From the IMG/VR virus record IMGVR_UViG_3300028734_000021, positions 1 through 64,000 of that record: 64,000 nt of DNA. One strand, written 5' to 3'. Below, one piece after another: positions 50,214-60,248 of this stretch; within the stretch, counting starts at the first letter, position 1, and each line of letters opens with the position of its first letter. Under the pieces are notes generated by a model, which saw nothing but the letters and a program-made list of their open reading frames with translations, did not search any database and had not been told where the DNA came from. A program made the position numbers and the translations under genes. This DNA comes from a virus.

Positions 50214-52046
50214 TTAAGCCCAACCATATTTATTAATAAATACTGCTGTATAATAATTCAATTCAGGATAAAAACCAATATCTGCAATCTGGAAACGTGA
50301 CCAAACACGAATCTTTTCAGCCATATTCTGTTCAGCAACCATTTGACGACTTGCAGCCAAATCATAAGCTAAGAATTTTGCTCCTGGATCAGTATCATTA
50401 CCACGACGACCAAATAAAATACGAGGATCATCAAAGCTAATTTTTGGATTTTTATAAACATTTACTGTTTCAAAAATAGTACCAGCATAATGCAATTCAG
50501 GATTAGCACTGAAAGAAGTAGTAACAGGACAAGCACTAAAAGTAGATTGTTTTTTCAAACAAGCAGCAAGAGTACCACCAAGAACTACGAAATCAGGAGG
50601 TGCAATACGATTTTGTTGAGCAACAAATTCAAGAATCAACAAAATACGAGCATATAAACGTTCTCCATGAGTCATTTGATTTTCATAAGCAGCAGATACT
50701 AATGAATTTGTCAAATTTTCCATTTTAGTACGACAATCATCACCAATAATATCATCAAATGTAACATCAACATCACTCATTGGTAAAGTTACATTAGTTG
50801 GAGTATCAATGTAAAGTGAATAATTTGCACCTTGTGACTGAAAAGCATTAACTGCATGAGTTACACCTAATTTATATAAGTGAGTTAAAATTACTTCATC
50901 CAAAGATTGAACCAATTGATTCTGAACTCCTGTGTAAAGATGAGAAATAACATTCACACCCATTGCAGCCATATCCTTAATCTGAATGTTACTGGTATCA
51001 GCTTCAATTTCTAAACCAACCATTTCAAGTTGTTTGTCCATTGCAATTACATTCAATTTATGTTTAGGTCCTTTTTCGTGTTGTGCACGAGCCATTCCAC
51101 CAAGAGAATTATTGTTTGAAGCAGCTTCAGCAATATTTTGACGTACAGCAGATGCATATCCAACACCAATAAGACTAATTACAGTACCACCAGCAATAAC
51201 AGTTGGAGCAGCAACATAAACTTTACCAGGAGCTGCATTAATAGCATCAACAACTTCTTTAACAGTTACTGAATTATCATAAACATAAGCAATTTCAGTA
51301 GTTGTTGTTGCTTTACCTGTTGCGATAACTTCAACTGTAATTGCAGCTTTTACAGTTGAACCAAGCATAAAGCGAACTTTTAATACTTTTCCATTAGCAG
51401 CAACAATAATAACTTCTGTAGTTGCACGTTTCAAAGCTTGTGCTTTAATCCATGAACGAGTAAAAATTGGAGAACTCAATTCAATAAATGTTGGCAAATT
51501 AGCAACATCATCAAAAGTACCACCACCATAAACAGTATCAATATAAGTTACTAATACTTTAGGGGTATCAACAGCAATTGTTGGCATAAGGTCAAAACCA
51601 ATACAATTCAAAGCAATATGATTTTGAAGACCAAATACATAACTTGGAACATCACCTGAACCTGCTTTATATCCTGGATTCCAAATACCTCCAGCTAAAG
51701 CTGAAGAAGAAGCTGGATTAGCAACAGCCCCCATTCCAATAACATTACCTGGAGTTGAAACACTTTCAAATAAGTTTTTAAGTTGTGGCATTGCACTTCC
51801 GAAAATACTTGCATCTTCATTCAAAGGACTTGCACCCATTAAATTAGCAATACGTGTACGGTTACCATATTGGTCAGCAACAAACTGCAGACGTTCTTTT
51901 TTAATAGCATCTCTACCTGAACCATGTTCAAATTTTGCAAATTCAGAAGCAAATGCTGATTCCAATAATGGTTTCATAGCATCAGAAGTTCTCTGATCGA
52001 GTTCTGTGTGCTTGTAAATAGATTTCTTAATAATTTCTAAAGCCAT
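50214..52046 (-). CDS. major capsid protein (T4 gp23-like), 610 aa
   Basis: Forms the head shell. The signature VSTPGNVIGMGAVANP (about 96-111) followed by a helix-poor region matches gp23-type capsid proteins, as does the order portal, protease, scaffold, capsid. Candidate prohead-protease sites in the N-terminal region are LLES (27-30), LNED (75-78) and LFES (92-95); cleavage after LNE or LFE would remove a T4-sized propeptide. Codons are clearly G/C-richer than in early genes, as expected for the most abundant protein. An inserted beta-type segment rich in Val/Thr/Ala (about 210-310) may be a surface domain. Confidence 0.92.
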   Translation of the reverse strand: MALEIIKKSIYKHTELDQRTSDAMKPLLESAFASEFAKFEHGSGRDAIKKERLQFVADQYGNRTRIANLMGASPLNEDASIFGSAMPQLKNLFESVSTPGNVIGMGAVANPASSSALAGGIWNPGYKAGSGDVPSYVFGLQNHIALNCIGFDLMPTIAVDTPKVLVTYIDTVYGGGTFDDVANLPTFIELSSPIFTRSWIKAQALKRATTEVIIVAANGKVLKVRFMLGSTVKAAITVEVIATGKATTTTEIAYVYDNSVTVKEVVDAINAAPGKVYVAAPTVIAGGTVISLIGVGYASAVRQNIAEAASNNNSLGGMARAQHEKGPKHKLNVIAMDKQLEMVGLEIEADTSNIQIKDMAAMGVNVISHLYTGVQNQLVQSLDEVILTHLYKLGVTHAVNAFQSQGANYSLYIDTPTNVTLPMSDVDVTFDDIIGDDCRTKMENLTNSLVSAAYENQMTHGERLYARILLILEFVAQQNRIAPPDFVVLGGTLAACLKKQSTFSACPVTTSFSANPELHYAGTIFETVNVYKNPKISFDDPRILFGRRGNDTDPGAKFLAYDLAASRQMVAEQNMAEKIRVWSRFQIADIGFYPELNYYTAVFINKYGWA

Positions 52047-52113
52047 AATAATTTTGTTTTTTTAATTTAACAATATTTTTTAATAAAATTTTAATTCGAA
52101 ATAAGAATGAATT

Positions 52114-53028
52114 TTAGATTCCTAAATAAAATGAACGAACTGATTCATTTAAATTTTGATCTTTTTCTTTCTTTTGTTGTTCAGCATCTTGTTTTTGTTT
52201 CAACTGTTTTTGTTCATCCTGTTGTTTTTGTTTCAACTCCTGTTGTTGTTGTTGTTGAATTTTTTGCAACTTCTGTTGTTTTTCCTGTTGAGCTTGTTTC
52301 AATTGTTGCTTTTCCTGTTGTTTTTTAACCGGAGTTTTTTGCTGAACTTGTTGTTGTTGTTCAAGTTTCTGTTGTTCATTTTCCTGTAACTTTTGAACTT
52401 GTTGTTTTTGTACTTGTTGTTTTTGTTTCAACTCAACTTGTTCTTTCTGTTGTTTTTCCTTCAACTGTTGTTGATCTTTCTGTTGTTTCTGATCTTGTTG
52501 ATCTTTCTGTTGTTTCTGATCTTGTTGATCTTTCTGTTGTTTCTGATCTTGTTGATCTTTATCATCATCTTCATTAAGATCTTTTTGTTTTCCACAAGAT
52601 TCTTTCAACTGTTGTTGCTCTTTCTGTTGTTTTTCTTTCAACTGTTGTTGCTCTTTCTGTTGTTTTTCTTTCAACTGTTGTTGAGCTTTTTGTTGTTGAA
52701 CTTTTTCATCTTTTTCAGATTCAAAAAGTTGTTCATCATCAAGGAAATCTTGATCATTTTGATCTAACTCATTACCGTCAACATCAGCGAAAATATCATT
52801 TTCGTCAAGAAGCATTTGATCTTCAAAATCTTCGTCAGAAAATTGATCATCATCTTGATAGAGTTGATCAGGATTTTCTTCAGATTCTTGCAAATCTAAA
52901 TCATCTTGATTTTGAAATAAATCTTCATCATCAAGAAAATCTTGTTGTGATTCATTCAAATTTTCTAATGCCATTTCGGTTTCAACTTCGGAAATATTCC
53001 CAAGTATCATTTCAATAAAACCTTTCAT
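52114..53028 (-). CDS. glutamine-rich prohead core/scaffold protein (gp22-like), 304 aa
   Basis: Sits between protease and capsid where T4 has gp22. Residues 28-110 are acidic (Asp/Gln/Glu); residues about 112-290 are Lys/Gln/Glu repeats such as LKEKQQKEQQQ (three copies) and KDQQDQKQQ (three copies), predicted as one long coiled coil. Candidate protease sites include LNES (24-27), LFES, LKES and a C-terminal LNES just before VRSFYLGI. An assembly core that is later digested is the expected role. Plus-strand leucine-rich frames opposite it are antisense shadows. Confidence 0.82.
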   Translation of the reverse strand: MKGFIEMILGNISEVETEMALENLNESQQDFLDDEDLFQNQDDLDLQESEENPDQLYQDDDQFSDEDFEDQMLLDENDIFADVDGNELDQNDQDFLDDEQLFESEKDEKVQQQKAQQQLKEKQQKEQQQLKEKQQKEQQQLKESCGKQKDLNEDDDKDQQDQKQQKDQQDQKQQKDQQDQKQQKDQQQLKEKQQKEQVELKQKQQVQKQQVQKLQENEQQKLEQQQQVQQKTPVKKQQEKQQLKQAQQEKQQKLQKIQQQQQQELKQKQQDEQKQLKQKQDAEQQKKEKDQNLNESVRSFYLGI

Positions 53029-53110
53029 ACATTTTTTGTTTTAATTATTAATAATAAATTAATTTATTTTAAAAAAGTTTCCTTTTTAATATCTTTTGTT
53101 ATTTTATATA

Positions 53111-54145
53111 TTATTCAATACTTATGGAATAATCATCTTTTATAAATCCTGCAGCTCCTTGATAATAACTTTTGCCTTGATTTTTTACTTTTAATTTGTT
53201 TTGTGAATTTTGAACCTGTTGAAAAAATTTATTTTGTGATTCTTTCAATTGTTTTTGTTCTTTTTCTTGTGATTCACCTAAATCTTTTTTTGCTGTTGCT
53301 TTTAATTTATCTTCTAATTCTTGTTCATCATTTGATTCACCTTTATCAAGAATTTCAATATCTTCTTTTTTTTCTTGTTTTGAATCATCTTGTTGATCTT
53401 CAGATTCATATAAATCTGTTAAAAGCCATTCATAAAAACAATTTTGCTTTTCATTTAAAGATATATAGTGATTAAATTTATCTGAAATATTTTTTAAATC
53501 TTCTTCATAAATAATACCAGAAAAGCCTTTTTTATTTTTTGATTCAGTTTGAATAAATTTTTGACTTTCATTTAATTCTTTAAAATTTAAAACAGCAGCA
53601 CTAAATCCTGGATGATAAACTAAATCATATGTTGTCATTAATTTGACTTTACAAATTTTAGTTCCATTTGCTTGTTCTTTTTCTTCACCTGCAGCTCTTG
53701 CACTAATTGCAAGTTGTCCACCAGAATGAACTATTTCTTGAGCAATTTTTCCATTAGGAGTATTTAATATAATAAGACGAATATATACTTTCTTTTCTGA
53801 TTCAACATACCAAATATCCAATAATTTATGTGAAATATTTTTTGAATTAATAGCATATGAACTTTCAGGATGTTCTAATTCACCGTAAACTCCTTTTGGT
53901 GAAAAAATTTGTTTTCTTAAAACTTGAACAAGTTGTAAATATGTTGGAATATCATAAAATCTTTTGTTATTATTTGGAGAATCAGCAGATAAATCAGCAC
54001 AACAACCTTCCATCACAATTCCCTTATAAAGATGACCTGTTGTTGGGTCAATCATATTTTCTTTTATTTCAGAATAAGGTATTTCTGTTAAAGGAATCTG
54101 ATTAGATTCAACATAAAGAAATTTTTTCGTTGTAAGTTCAGCCAT
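53111..54145 (-). CDS. prohead serine protease (gp21-like), 344 aa
   Basis: Matures the prohead by cutting scaffold, core and capsid proteins. Residues 1-190 are the protease domain: GVYGELEHPES with His92 and GGQLAISARAAG with Ser148, the spacing of the herpesvirus-assemblin/gp21 fold. The C-terminal 150 residues are charged, Gln/Lys/Glu-rich, with LNES (191-194), LYES and LKES sites, so the enzyme probably also cuts itself. Confidence 0.9.
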   Translation of the reverse strand: MAELTTKKFLYVESNQIPLTEIPYSEIKENMIDPTTGHLYKGIVMEGCCADLSADSPNNNKRFYDIPTYLQLVQVLRKQIFSPKGVYGELEHPESSYAINSKNISHKLLDIWYVESEKKVYIRLIILNTPNGKIAQEIVHSGGQLAISARAAGEEKEQANGTKICKVKLMTTYDLVYHPGFSAAVLNFKELNESQKFIQTESKNKKGFSGIIYEEDLKNISDKFNHYISLNEKQNCFYEWLLTDLYESEDQQDDSKQEKKEDIEILDKGESNDEQELEDKLKATAKKDLGESQEKEQKQLKESQNKFFQQVQNSQNKLKVKNQGKSYYQGAAGFIKDDYSISIE

Positions 54146-54156
54146 AATATGTTGTG

Positions 54157-55038
54157 TTATTTTATTGATTTTAACATTTTATCATTCAAATATGTTTCTC
54201 TATGATATTTTACAAATTCTTTGAAAAATGAATTTTTATTAATTTGTAATTCAACAATAATAAATGGTTTTATATATTTATCCAATATTATATCGTTATT
54301 TCTATGCTTTGATGGTCTTATTTCATTAAATAAATTCTTATAACATTTATTAATTGTTGTATCAATTATATTACATAAAGTTCTTAAATCTTCTTTTGAA
54401 TTTATTTCAATTTCTGAAAAATCATTATTTTTCTTTAAAGTTTCACAAATATCATTACAAATATCGTTAATATTATCTTCTGTAAATTCAGTATCATAAA
54501 CTTCTGTTAAAGTTAACATTGCTTCTAAACCTTTTGGTTCATCTTTTATTTTATTTTCAATAAGTTTTTTTAATTTATTCTTATCATAATTTTCAATAAA
54601 ATCTGAACCTTTTTGAATTTTAATAGAAGTTTCTTCTGATTCTTTTTTAACAACTTTCTTCGCAGGTTTTTTCTTTGCTTCAAATAAATTTGAAAAACTT
54701 TCATTTAAATTTAAATATCCATCAGATTCATTTAAATTATTAATATAAGCTAAAATACCTTGAACAACAACATCTTTTTTATCGTGCTTGTCAGCAATAT
54801 CGTCAACAAAACCATCATAATTATCATTATCTATGTTTTCATTATCATATTTAGTTTCAGCTTCATCACAATATTTTTTGAATTTTTTAAAATCAATTTT
54901 CTTTGCAATATCATCTGTAAAAAAATCCTTTAAAACTTTTTTCTTTTTTCCTTCATTCAAATTAGTTAAATTGTTTTCTCCGAAAACTTCTTGAAATGAT
55001 TCATTCAAGTTTAAAAAACCACCTTGTATATTTTCCAT
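54157..55038 (-). CDS. prohead core protein with LNES repeats, 293 aa
   Basis: Between portal and protease. The N-terminal region contains GFLNLNESFQEVF (7-19) and GYLNLNESFSNLF (107-119), plus LNEG (27-30) and LNES (102-105): a duplicated module ending in candidate protease sites and followed by lysine-rich stretches (KKKKVLK; AKKKPAKKVVKK). Analogous to T4 gp67/gp68 core proteins by position; the C-terminal 160 residues are helical and unidentified. A TATAAATA box lies 18 bases upstream (55063-55056). Confidence 0.68.
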   Translation of the reverse strand: MENIQGGFLNLNESFQEVFGENNLTNLNEGKKKKVLKDFFTDDIAKKIDFKKFKKYCDEAETKYDNENIDNDNYDGFVDDIADKHDKKDVVVQGILAYINNLNESDGYLNLNESFSNLFEAKKKPAKKVVKKESEETSIKIQKGSDFIENYDKNKLKKLIENKIKDEPKGLEAMLTLTEVYDTEFTEDNINDICNDICETLKKNNDFSEIEINSKEDLRTLCNIIDTTINKCYKNLFNEIRPSKHRNNDIILDKYIKPFIIVELQINKNSFFKEFVKYHRETYLNDKMLKSIK

Positions 55039-55081
55039 TTTATAATTTTATAATTTATTTATACTAATAACAATTTGAATT

Positions 55082-56740
55082 TTATTTATAATTTTCATCA
55101 TCAATATTACTAATATCTTCAGCTGTTTCTTCCGTTTCTTCTGGAACTTCTTCAGTTATTTCTTCTTCCTTATCTTCAATTAAAACTGTTTCATCTGGAA
55201 AACCTAACATTTTATTTTCAGCTTTTCTTTCAACTTCCATTGATTTAAGTTGTTCTTGTGTGAAACTTAAATATGTTTTAGAAATCCAACCAATTGGAAT
55301 AGCTTTTCTTGCAACACCGTTAACATCTTCAAGTTCACCAAATCCAGCAATACTTGTTGCTAAATCTACTTTTTTCTGCATTACTTCAAGTTCAGCAAGT
55401 TTTTCATATTCATTAAATGCAATCCAATCCATTTTTATTGCATCAATTAATGATAAATCAACACCAATTTCAGCTTCTTTTAATGTTAATTGAATAATAA
55501 TTGGTTTAATAAATAAAGGATTCATCATTTTCCTTATTGAATTAATGAATTTTCCAAAATTTACTTCAATTTTTCTTAATGAAGTAACATCTGTAAATCC
55601 CCAAGAATCACTTGAATTAGGGTCAATTCTATCATAAGGTATATCAGTATCTTTCCAGAATAATTTTTCCCAATATTGTAAACTATCAACTTCTGTTAAA
55701 TCTGGTCCTTGTGTATTTATTTCTTCAATTTCAGGAGAACCACTTGCTGCTGTTTCAGCTGTAAAAAATTCTCTATAACCACTATTATTTGGTTGATTAT
55801 TAAATTTAACTATTCCATCATCTCCAAAAGTAAAATGATTTATATATTGGTTTTTTGATTCAGTTAGTTTTTGAATTGCTTCTGTTCTTGCAACATCACC
55901 CATTGCGAGTTTTATGTGCATTCTAACTTGTGATTTTGCTGCAAACCAAAGAATTTTTGAAGTTTGCATTGATCTCATTATATTGAATGACATTCTTAAT
56001 CTATCAACATAACTCAAATATCCAAAATCAAATTTATTCCATTCAATTAATAAAACTTGATTTTCATTTAAAATTCTTTGTTTTCCATTATTATCAGATA
56101 ATGATTTTTGAACATAATAAATATAATCTCCTTCCTTAAATTTTTGTAAAGATGATGGATCAATTTCTATTAATCCAATAATATCATGAGGATTTTTTAA
56201 ATTATCATATACAATTTCATAAGCTAATTTACCTGTGATAATAAATTCCTTAACTTTATCAATTAAACCATCTTCTTTAAAATTAAAATACTGATACATT
56301 TTTGGGTAAAAAATAGTATTCAAATATTCATCAATAGCTTTTGCAACATCTTGTTTTGATTCATCAATTAAAGTTAAATTTATTTTTGGATATACTGGAT
56401 ATTTGTTTGTTTCAGTATCCATAATAACTGTTTCATTAGCTATTACATTAACGGCTTTTTTTATTTCATTATTTTCTGAAAATATTAATAAATCATTTCT
56501 ATAATTTATGCTTGTTAATGGTGAAAAAGCATATGTTGTTCTATAACGTATGTCAGGATTAAAAATCATTCCCTGACTATCATTTGTAAAATATACAGGA
56601 TCAGAAGAAGACCCCATTGCTTTTTGTTGAGCTTTTTTATTTATTACTTTATCAGTAGTATTTGCAAGTAAAATCTTTTTCGATAATGTTTTTTCAACAT
56701 TACGACCACCAATTATATTAATCCCTGTTGTTAATTTCAT
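55082..56740 (-). CDS. portal vertex protein (gp20-like), 552 aa
   Basis: Forms the dodecameric DNA gate. Conserved gp20-type features in order: NEIKKAVNVIANETVI near residue 85, YIITGKLAYEIVYD-type clip-adjacent region, QVLLIEWN, SYVDRLRMSFNIMRSMQ, then PEIEEINTQGPDLTEVDSLQYWEKLFW and DIPYDRID. Length matches T4 gp20 (524 aa). The acidic C-terminal tail (EEVPEETEETAED) is longer than usual. Just upstream of the core and protease genes, as in T4. Confidence 0.9.
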   Translation of the reverse strand: MKLTTGINIIGGRNVEKTLSKKILLANTTDKVINKKAQQKAMGSSSDPVYFTNDSQGMIFNPDIRYRTTYAFSPLTSINYRNDLLIFSENNEIKKAVNVIANETVIMDTETNKYPVYPKINLTLIDESKQDVAKAIDEYLNTIFYPKMYQYFNFKEDGLIDKVKEFIITGKLAYEIVYDNLKNPHDIIGLIEIDPSSLQKFKEGDYIYYVQKSLSDNNGKQRILNENQVLLIEWNKFDFGYLSYVDRLRMSFNIMRSMQTSKILWFAAKSQVRMHIKLAMGDVARTEAIQKLTESKNQYINHFTFGDDGIVKFNNQPNNSGYREFFTAETAASGSPEIEEINTQGPDLTEVDSLQYWEKLFWKDTDIPYDRIDPNSSDSWGFTDVTSLRKIEVNFGKFINSIRKMMNPLFIKPIIIQLTLKEAEIGVDLSLIDAIKMDWIAFNEYEKLAELEVMQKKVDLATSIAGFGELEDVNGVARKAIPIGWISKTYLSFTQEQLKSMEVERKAENKMLGFPDETVLIEDKEEEITEEVPEETEETAEDISNIDDENYK

Positions 56741-56747
56741 TTGATTA

Positions 56748-57626
56748 TTATTTAATTAGTGATTTTTGCTTTTGAATAGTTTCAGAATAAGTCTTACGAG
56801 AAATATCACTATATAAATTATCTGAATATTTTAAATCAAGTAAATCAATATTAAAATATAATTCAATAATATTATTATGTATTAATTCTTTAATTTGAAA
56901 TAAATATGTTTTTATATTTAATTTTTCTTGTTTTATTTTATCTTCAATATTTATATTATTATATAAATCAAGAATATCTTCATTTAAATCATAACAAATA
57001 ATATTTGTTGAAACATCTGTTATAAATAATAATTGTTTTTTTGATTTATCAAAACATATTGATATTAATTTATTTATGGATAAATTAAATTTTTCAATTA
57101 ATTCTTTTTGTAAAGCAATATTATTACAAATATCAAATCCATGAATAAATATTGGTCTTTTTGCAAATGTTTTTATTTTAATAATTTCATTTGAAACTGA
57201 ATTTAAATCGTTTTGTTTTTCTAAGTCATTAATGATATTTTTTAAATCAATTTTAAAAGTATCAATATTCATTTGGATAGGATTTTTTACTTTAATATCA
57301 TCAACAATTAAACTTTCATTTAAACTTTGTTGTATATTTGGTTCATATCCTTCAAGAAATTCATTAACTTTTTGAAAATATGAATAATAATTTCCACGAG
57401 TATTTTTAACAAAAATTGAATCTTCTGGAATTTTATTTATTTGAAAATCGTTTTCAAATAATGGATTAATATCACCAAATAATTGAACCATATTAAAATG
57501 ATACATATTGAATTTGGTTGATTCTTTTAAACCAGTTAATTTAGAAAATTTCTTTATTTCATTGTTACAAGATAAAATTGTACCAATAATTAATTGTTCT
57601 TTAGATTGTACGGACAAATTTGCCAT
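56748..57626 (-). CDS. hypothetical late protein with an LNES site, 292 aa
   Basis: Helical, Asn/Ile-rich; LNES at 102-105 (QQSLNESLIVDD) and LKES at 33-36 suggest it may be a prohead-protease substrate. Could be an internal head protein. Starts on the last base of the preceding stop (TAATG). Confidence 0.6.
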   Translation of the reverse strand: MANLSVQSKEQLIIGTILSCNNEIKKFSKLTGLKESTKFNMYHFNMVQLFGDINPLFENDFQINKIPEDSIFVKNTRGNYYSYFQKVNEFLEGYEPNIQQSLNESLIVDDIKVKNPIQMNIDTFKIDLKNIINDLEKQNDLNSVSNEIIKIKTFAKRPIFIHGFDICNNIALQKELIEKFNLSINKLISICFDKSKKQLLFITDVSTNIICYDLNEDILDLYNNINIEDKIKQEKLNIKTYLFQIKELIHNNIIELYFNIDLLDLKYSDNLYSDISRKTYSETIQKQKSLIK

Positions 57627-57781
57627 TATATATCAGTATTTAAAATGTTATCCATTTTTGTTTTAAACTTTTCTAATTCTTTTGATACAACAAATAATGT
57701 TGTTGCAACAGTTTCATTTTCCAGTATTTTATTGGAAAATAATTTCATAAAAAATATTGAAATTCTTGAATTTGTTGCCAT
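57626..57781 (-). CDS. small hypothetical protein, 51 aa
   Basis: Frame ATG 57781 to TAA 57628-57626, sharing a base with the next start. Short amphipathic helix start (MATNSRISIFFMKLF) and a helical lysine-rich end. Fills an otherwise empty 160-bp gap with tight coupling to both neighbours, which supports it. Confidence 0.6.
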   Translation of the reverse strand: MATNSRISIFFMKLFSNKILENETVATTLFVVSKELEKFKTKMDNILNTDI

Positions 57782-57785
57782 TGTA

Positions 57786-58118
57786 TTATAAACCTATTTT
57801 TACTGATGAATTTATTGTTGTTTGTATTGTTCTTATTTGATTATTTAGTTTATCTTCTAATTCCTTTATTTTTGAATTTATTATTTTTTCAACTCCGATA
57901 GTAAATACTTTTAAATTTATGAAAGCATAATTTTCAGCATATCTTATACATTCAACATCATATGAATTATTTGTTAATGGCATAATTTCAAGCATACTGT
58001 CTCTTAATATTTCAAAAATTATTTGTTCATCAATAGATAATTTTGAAAATTTTGTTTCATCAATTATTATTAGTTTAATTGATAATTTATCAGTTATTGT
58101 TGTATCTTTATTATCCAT
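57786..58118 (-). CDS. hypothetical late protein, 110 aa
   Basis: Beta/alpha N-terminus and a C-terminal amphipathic helix (IINSKIKELEDKLNNQIRTI) consistent with coiled coil. No family recognised. Confidence 0.6.
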   Translation of the reverse strand: MDNKDTTITDKLSIKLIIIDETKFSKLSIDEQIIFEILRDSMLEIMPLTNNSYDVECIRYAENYAFINLKVFTIGVEKIINSKIKELEDKLNNQIRTIQTTINSSVKIGL

Positions 58119-58119
58119 A

Positions 58120-58941
58120 TTATTTACCCATTATTGTTGATTTCCAGTCTATATTTTCTCTTGTTGAAAATTTATTTTTACGACAGAATTTTCTCCAAGC
58201 TATGATTAATTTATCTGCCTTAATACTATCATATCCACGACTTGGAATAAAAACAGCTTTATGCCAATCTCTCAAAGGAAAACGAACAATTTGATTCATT
58301 CTTTGAGGAATATACATTCTAACACAAAATTTTATTCCATAACGTTCTAAAGCTTTTATAATTACTTTATAATGTATTTGAACTGGTTTTTCTTGTTTGA
58401 AAAATATTTGATAACGATATAATTTCTTAAATAATTCAAAAATAACACAAACAACAATTATTCTTATTTTTGGTGGAAGTAAATGTAAATTAAATCCAAT
58501 ATTTCTTGGACCATTTTTAGTAACAACTGGACCTAAACTAATAACTAAAGGAAATTTATCAAACCATGGTAAAACTGAAATAACACCTTTATATTTGGGA
58601 TTTTTATATTCAAATTGAAAAAGGCCACCTTGATATATCATTCTTTTAGAATATTTGTAAACAGAAGCATTTTTAAATACTTCTCCAAATAACCATTTAG
58701 TTGCTTTTGAAGCAGGTCTATCATTTATCCAAGGATTTTTCATAATCCTTGTTTTCATTGAATAATAACCTGTTTTTATATTTAGTTTATTTATTAATTC
58801 TGAATCATTATTTGTTGCTCTCGCTTGAGCAAGTGATTGTTTATATTTTATGCCATGAATATCTTTCATGGTTATTTTATCTTTTTTTATATTCAGAACA
58901 TCATCAATATTGATAACATTTTTCTTTTGTTTCATATTCAA
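58120..58941 (-). CDS. conserved phage virion protein, gp2-like candidate, 273 aa
   Basis: Residues about 115-165 contain LPWFDKFPLVISLG and IGFNLHLLPPKIR, a paired motif found in proteins of T4-type phages. Basic overall, C-terminus FIPSRGYDSIKADKLIIAWRKF. Its size and closeness to a gp4-like gene recall T4 gp2 (DNA end protector), which lies near gene 4, but I am not certain of that identity. Confidence 0.55.
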   Translation of the reverse strand: MNMKQKKNVINIDDVLNIKKDKITMKDIHGIKYKQSLAQARATNNDSELINKLNIKTGYYSMKTRIMKNPWINDRPASKATKWLFGEVFKNASVYKYSKRMIYQGGLFQFEYKNPKYKGVISVLPWFDKFPLVISLGPVVTKNGPRNIGFNLHLLPPKIRIIVVCVIFELFKKLYRYQIFFKQEKPVQIHYKVIIKALERYGIKFCVRMYIPQRMNQIVRFPLRDWHKAVFIPSRGYDSIKADKLIIAWRKFCRKNKFSTRENIDWKSTIMGK

Positions 58942-58944
58942 ATA

Positions 58945-59484
58945 TTAAACACAAATTAAATCTTCAACTGATTGAGTTTTACCATAAATTAATGATGGTC
59001 CATTATCATCAAAAGCAAGAATACTATCATTATCTTCAAAATAATAAATCTTTGAACTTAATCCTTTACTTGATTTTTTATTAATAATTGAATAAATATG
59101 TTTTTTTGGATCATAATCCAAATAAACACATGAATTAATTATTTCTGGTTTTAAATCAGATAACATTAATAATAATGATTCTTTTTCTTGAAAAATATTG
59201 TTTTCAATTTGTACTGTTAAAATACCTAATTTTAAATCTTCTGTAATCAATCCAAATAATTCATCATAACCAACAATATTATTTCCTTCAAGTAAGGTTG
59301 AAATTTCAATATAATTTTTATCTGATTTACTTAATCTTCTTTTTAAATCAATAGATGATATAATTTGTCCGGATTTTTCAAATGTCAGAGTACAAGGAAT
59401 ATTTATTTTCAATATTGCAATAAGTTCATTATCATTTAATCCTGAAATTTCAATATTGTTTTGTTTTTTATTAAACTTTGCCAT
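58945..59484 (-). CDS. hypothetical late protein, 179 aa
   Basis: Beta-rich with a flexible basic N-terminus; ends DLICV. No family recognised. Lies between the gp4-like and gp2-like genes. Confidence 0.6.
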   Translation of the reverse strand: MAKFNKKQNNIEISGLNDNELIAILKINIPCTLTFEKSGQIISSIDLKRRLSKSDKNYIEISTLLEGNNIVGYDELFGLITEDLKLGILTVQIENNIFQEKESLLLMLSDLKPEIINSCVYLDYDPKKHIYSIINKKSSKGLSSKIYYFEDNDSILAFDDNGPSLIYGKTQSVEDLICV

Positions 59485-59494
59485 ATTTGTATTT

Positions 59495-59956
59495 TTAAAA
59501 TATTTTTGTTTTTAAATGAGTTTCATTAATTACTTTAAAAATATATCCATTAGCTTTACAATATTCAATTGCTGCTCTCCATTTACAAGCATTTTTATAA
59601 ATAACTGGATTTAAATGAATTTGTGACTCATTTAATGGACTTTGATTTAAAGGTTTTATTTCAACTATTATTGTTTTTCCATCTCTCATTACAACACTAA
59701 AATCCGTATGATAATTATGTCTAACCAATACGAATTTACCATTTTTCTTTTCCTTCATTGTATAAGGAATAATTAAATCTTCTGACGTCCAACGTTCAAC
59801 TAAACTATTTGCTTCCATTTTAAACATAAAAGCTAATTCCCAACTTGAACGATAAATTATCGGAGTTTTTCCAAAGTATTTTTTAGGGTTATAATGGTCA
59901 AAATAACCCTGTTTGAACTTGGATTTGAAATTAGGTTTTAAATTCTTAATGTCCAT
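59495..59956 (-). CDS. head completion nuclease-like protein (gp4-like), 153 aa
   Basis: Fits the T4 gp4 head-completion family, which has a TnsA/restriction-endonuclease-like core: YRSSWELAFMFKMEAN with Glu, then IPYTMKEKKNGKF, YHTDFSVVM with Asp and VEIKP with the Glu-x-Lys pair. Length 153 matches T4 gp4 (150). Acts at the portal or neck after DNA packaging. Confidence 0.88.
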   Translation of the reverse strand: MDIKNLKPNFKSKFKQGYFDHYNPKKYFGKTPIIYRSSWELAFMFKMEANSLVERWTSEDLIIPYTMKEKKNGKFVLVRHNYHTDFSVVMRDGKTIIVEIKPLNQSPLNESQIHLNPVIYKNACKWRAAIEYCKANGYIFKVINETHLKTKIF

Positions 59957-60238
59957 TTATTCCTCTATTAATGGTAAAAATTCAACTTCAATTTCTTTAT
60001 TTTCTATTGTATATTTTTTCCAATTATTAATTGATTCTTCTATTTTTAAATTTATTTCAACAAATATTTTATTTATTGTTGATATTTCATTTACTCTGAA
60101 AAAAGCATCTTCTTTAGATACTTTATTATCAATAAATAAATCCATATGATTATCAATATTTTCAATCAATATTTCTTTTTGTTTATAAAAAATATCCATT
60201 TGTAAATCATATGCTCTTGAAGCTTTTTCTGATGGCAT
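59957..60238 (-). CDS. hypothetical late protein, 93 aa
   Basis: Start chosen at ATG 60238 (MPSEKASRAYDLQ): the frame is open upstream to 60325 but that overlaps the preceding gene. Helical, acidic; stop abuts the gp4-like start. No family recognised. Confidence 0.62.
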   Translation of the reverse strand: MPSEKASRAYDLQMDIFYKQKEILIENIDNHMDLFIDNKVSKEDAFFRVNEISTINKIFVEINLKIEESINNWKKYTIENKEIEVEFLPLIEE

Positions 60239-60248
60239 AAAGTATAAT

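Noticed and set aside
52156-52767. Leucine-rich + strand frames opposite the scaffold gene
   Set aside because: They are antisense translations of the glutamine/lysine-repeat gene; no promoter or start context, and the - strand frame has the right position and composition for a scaffold.
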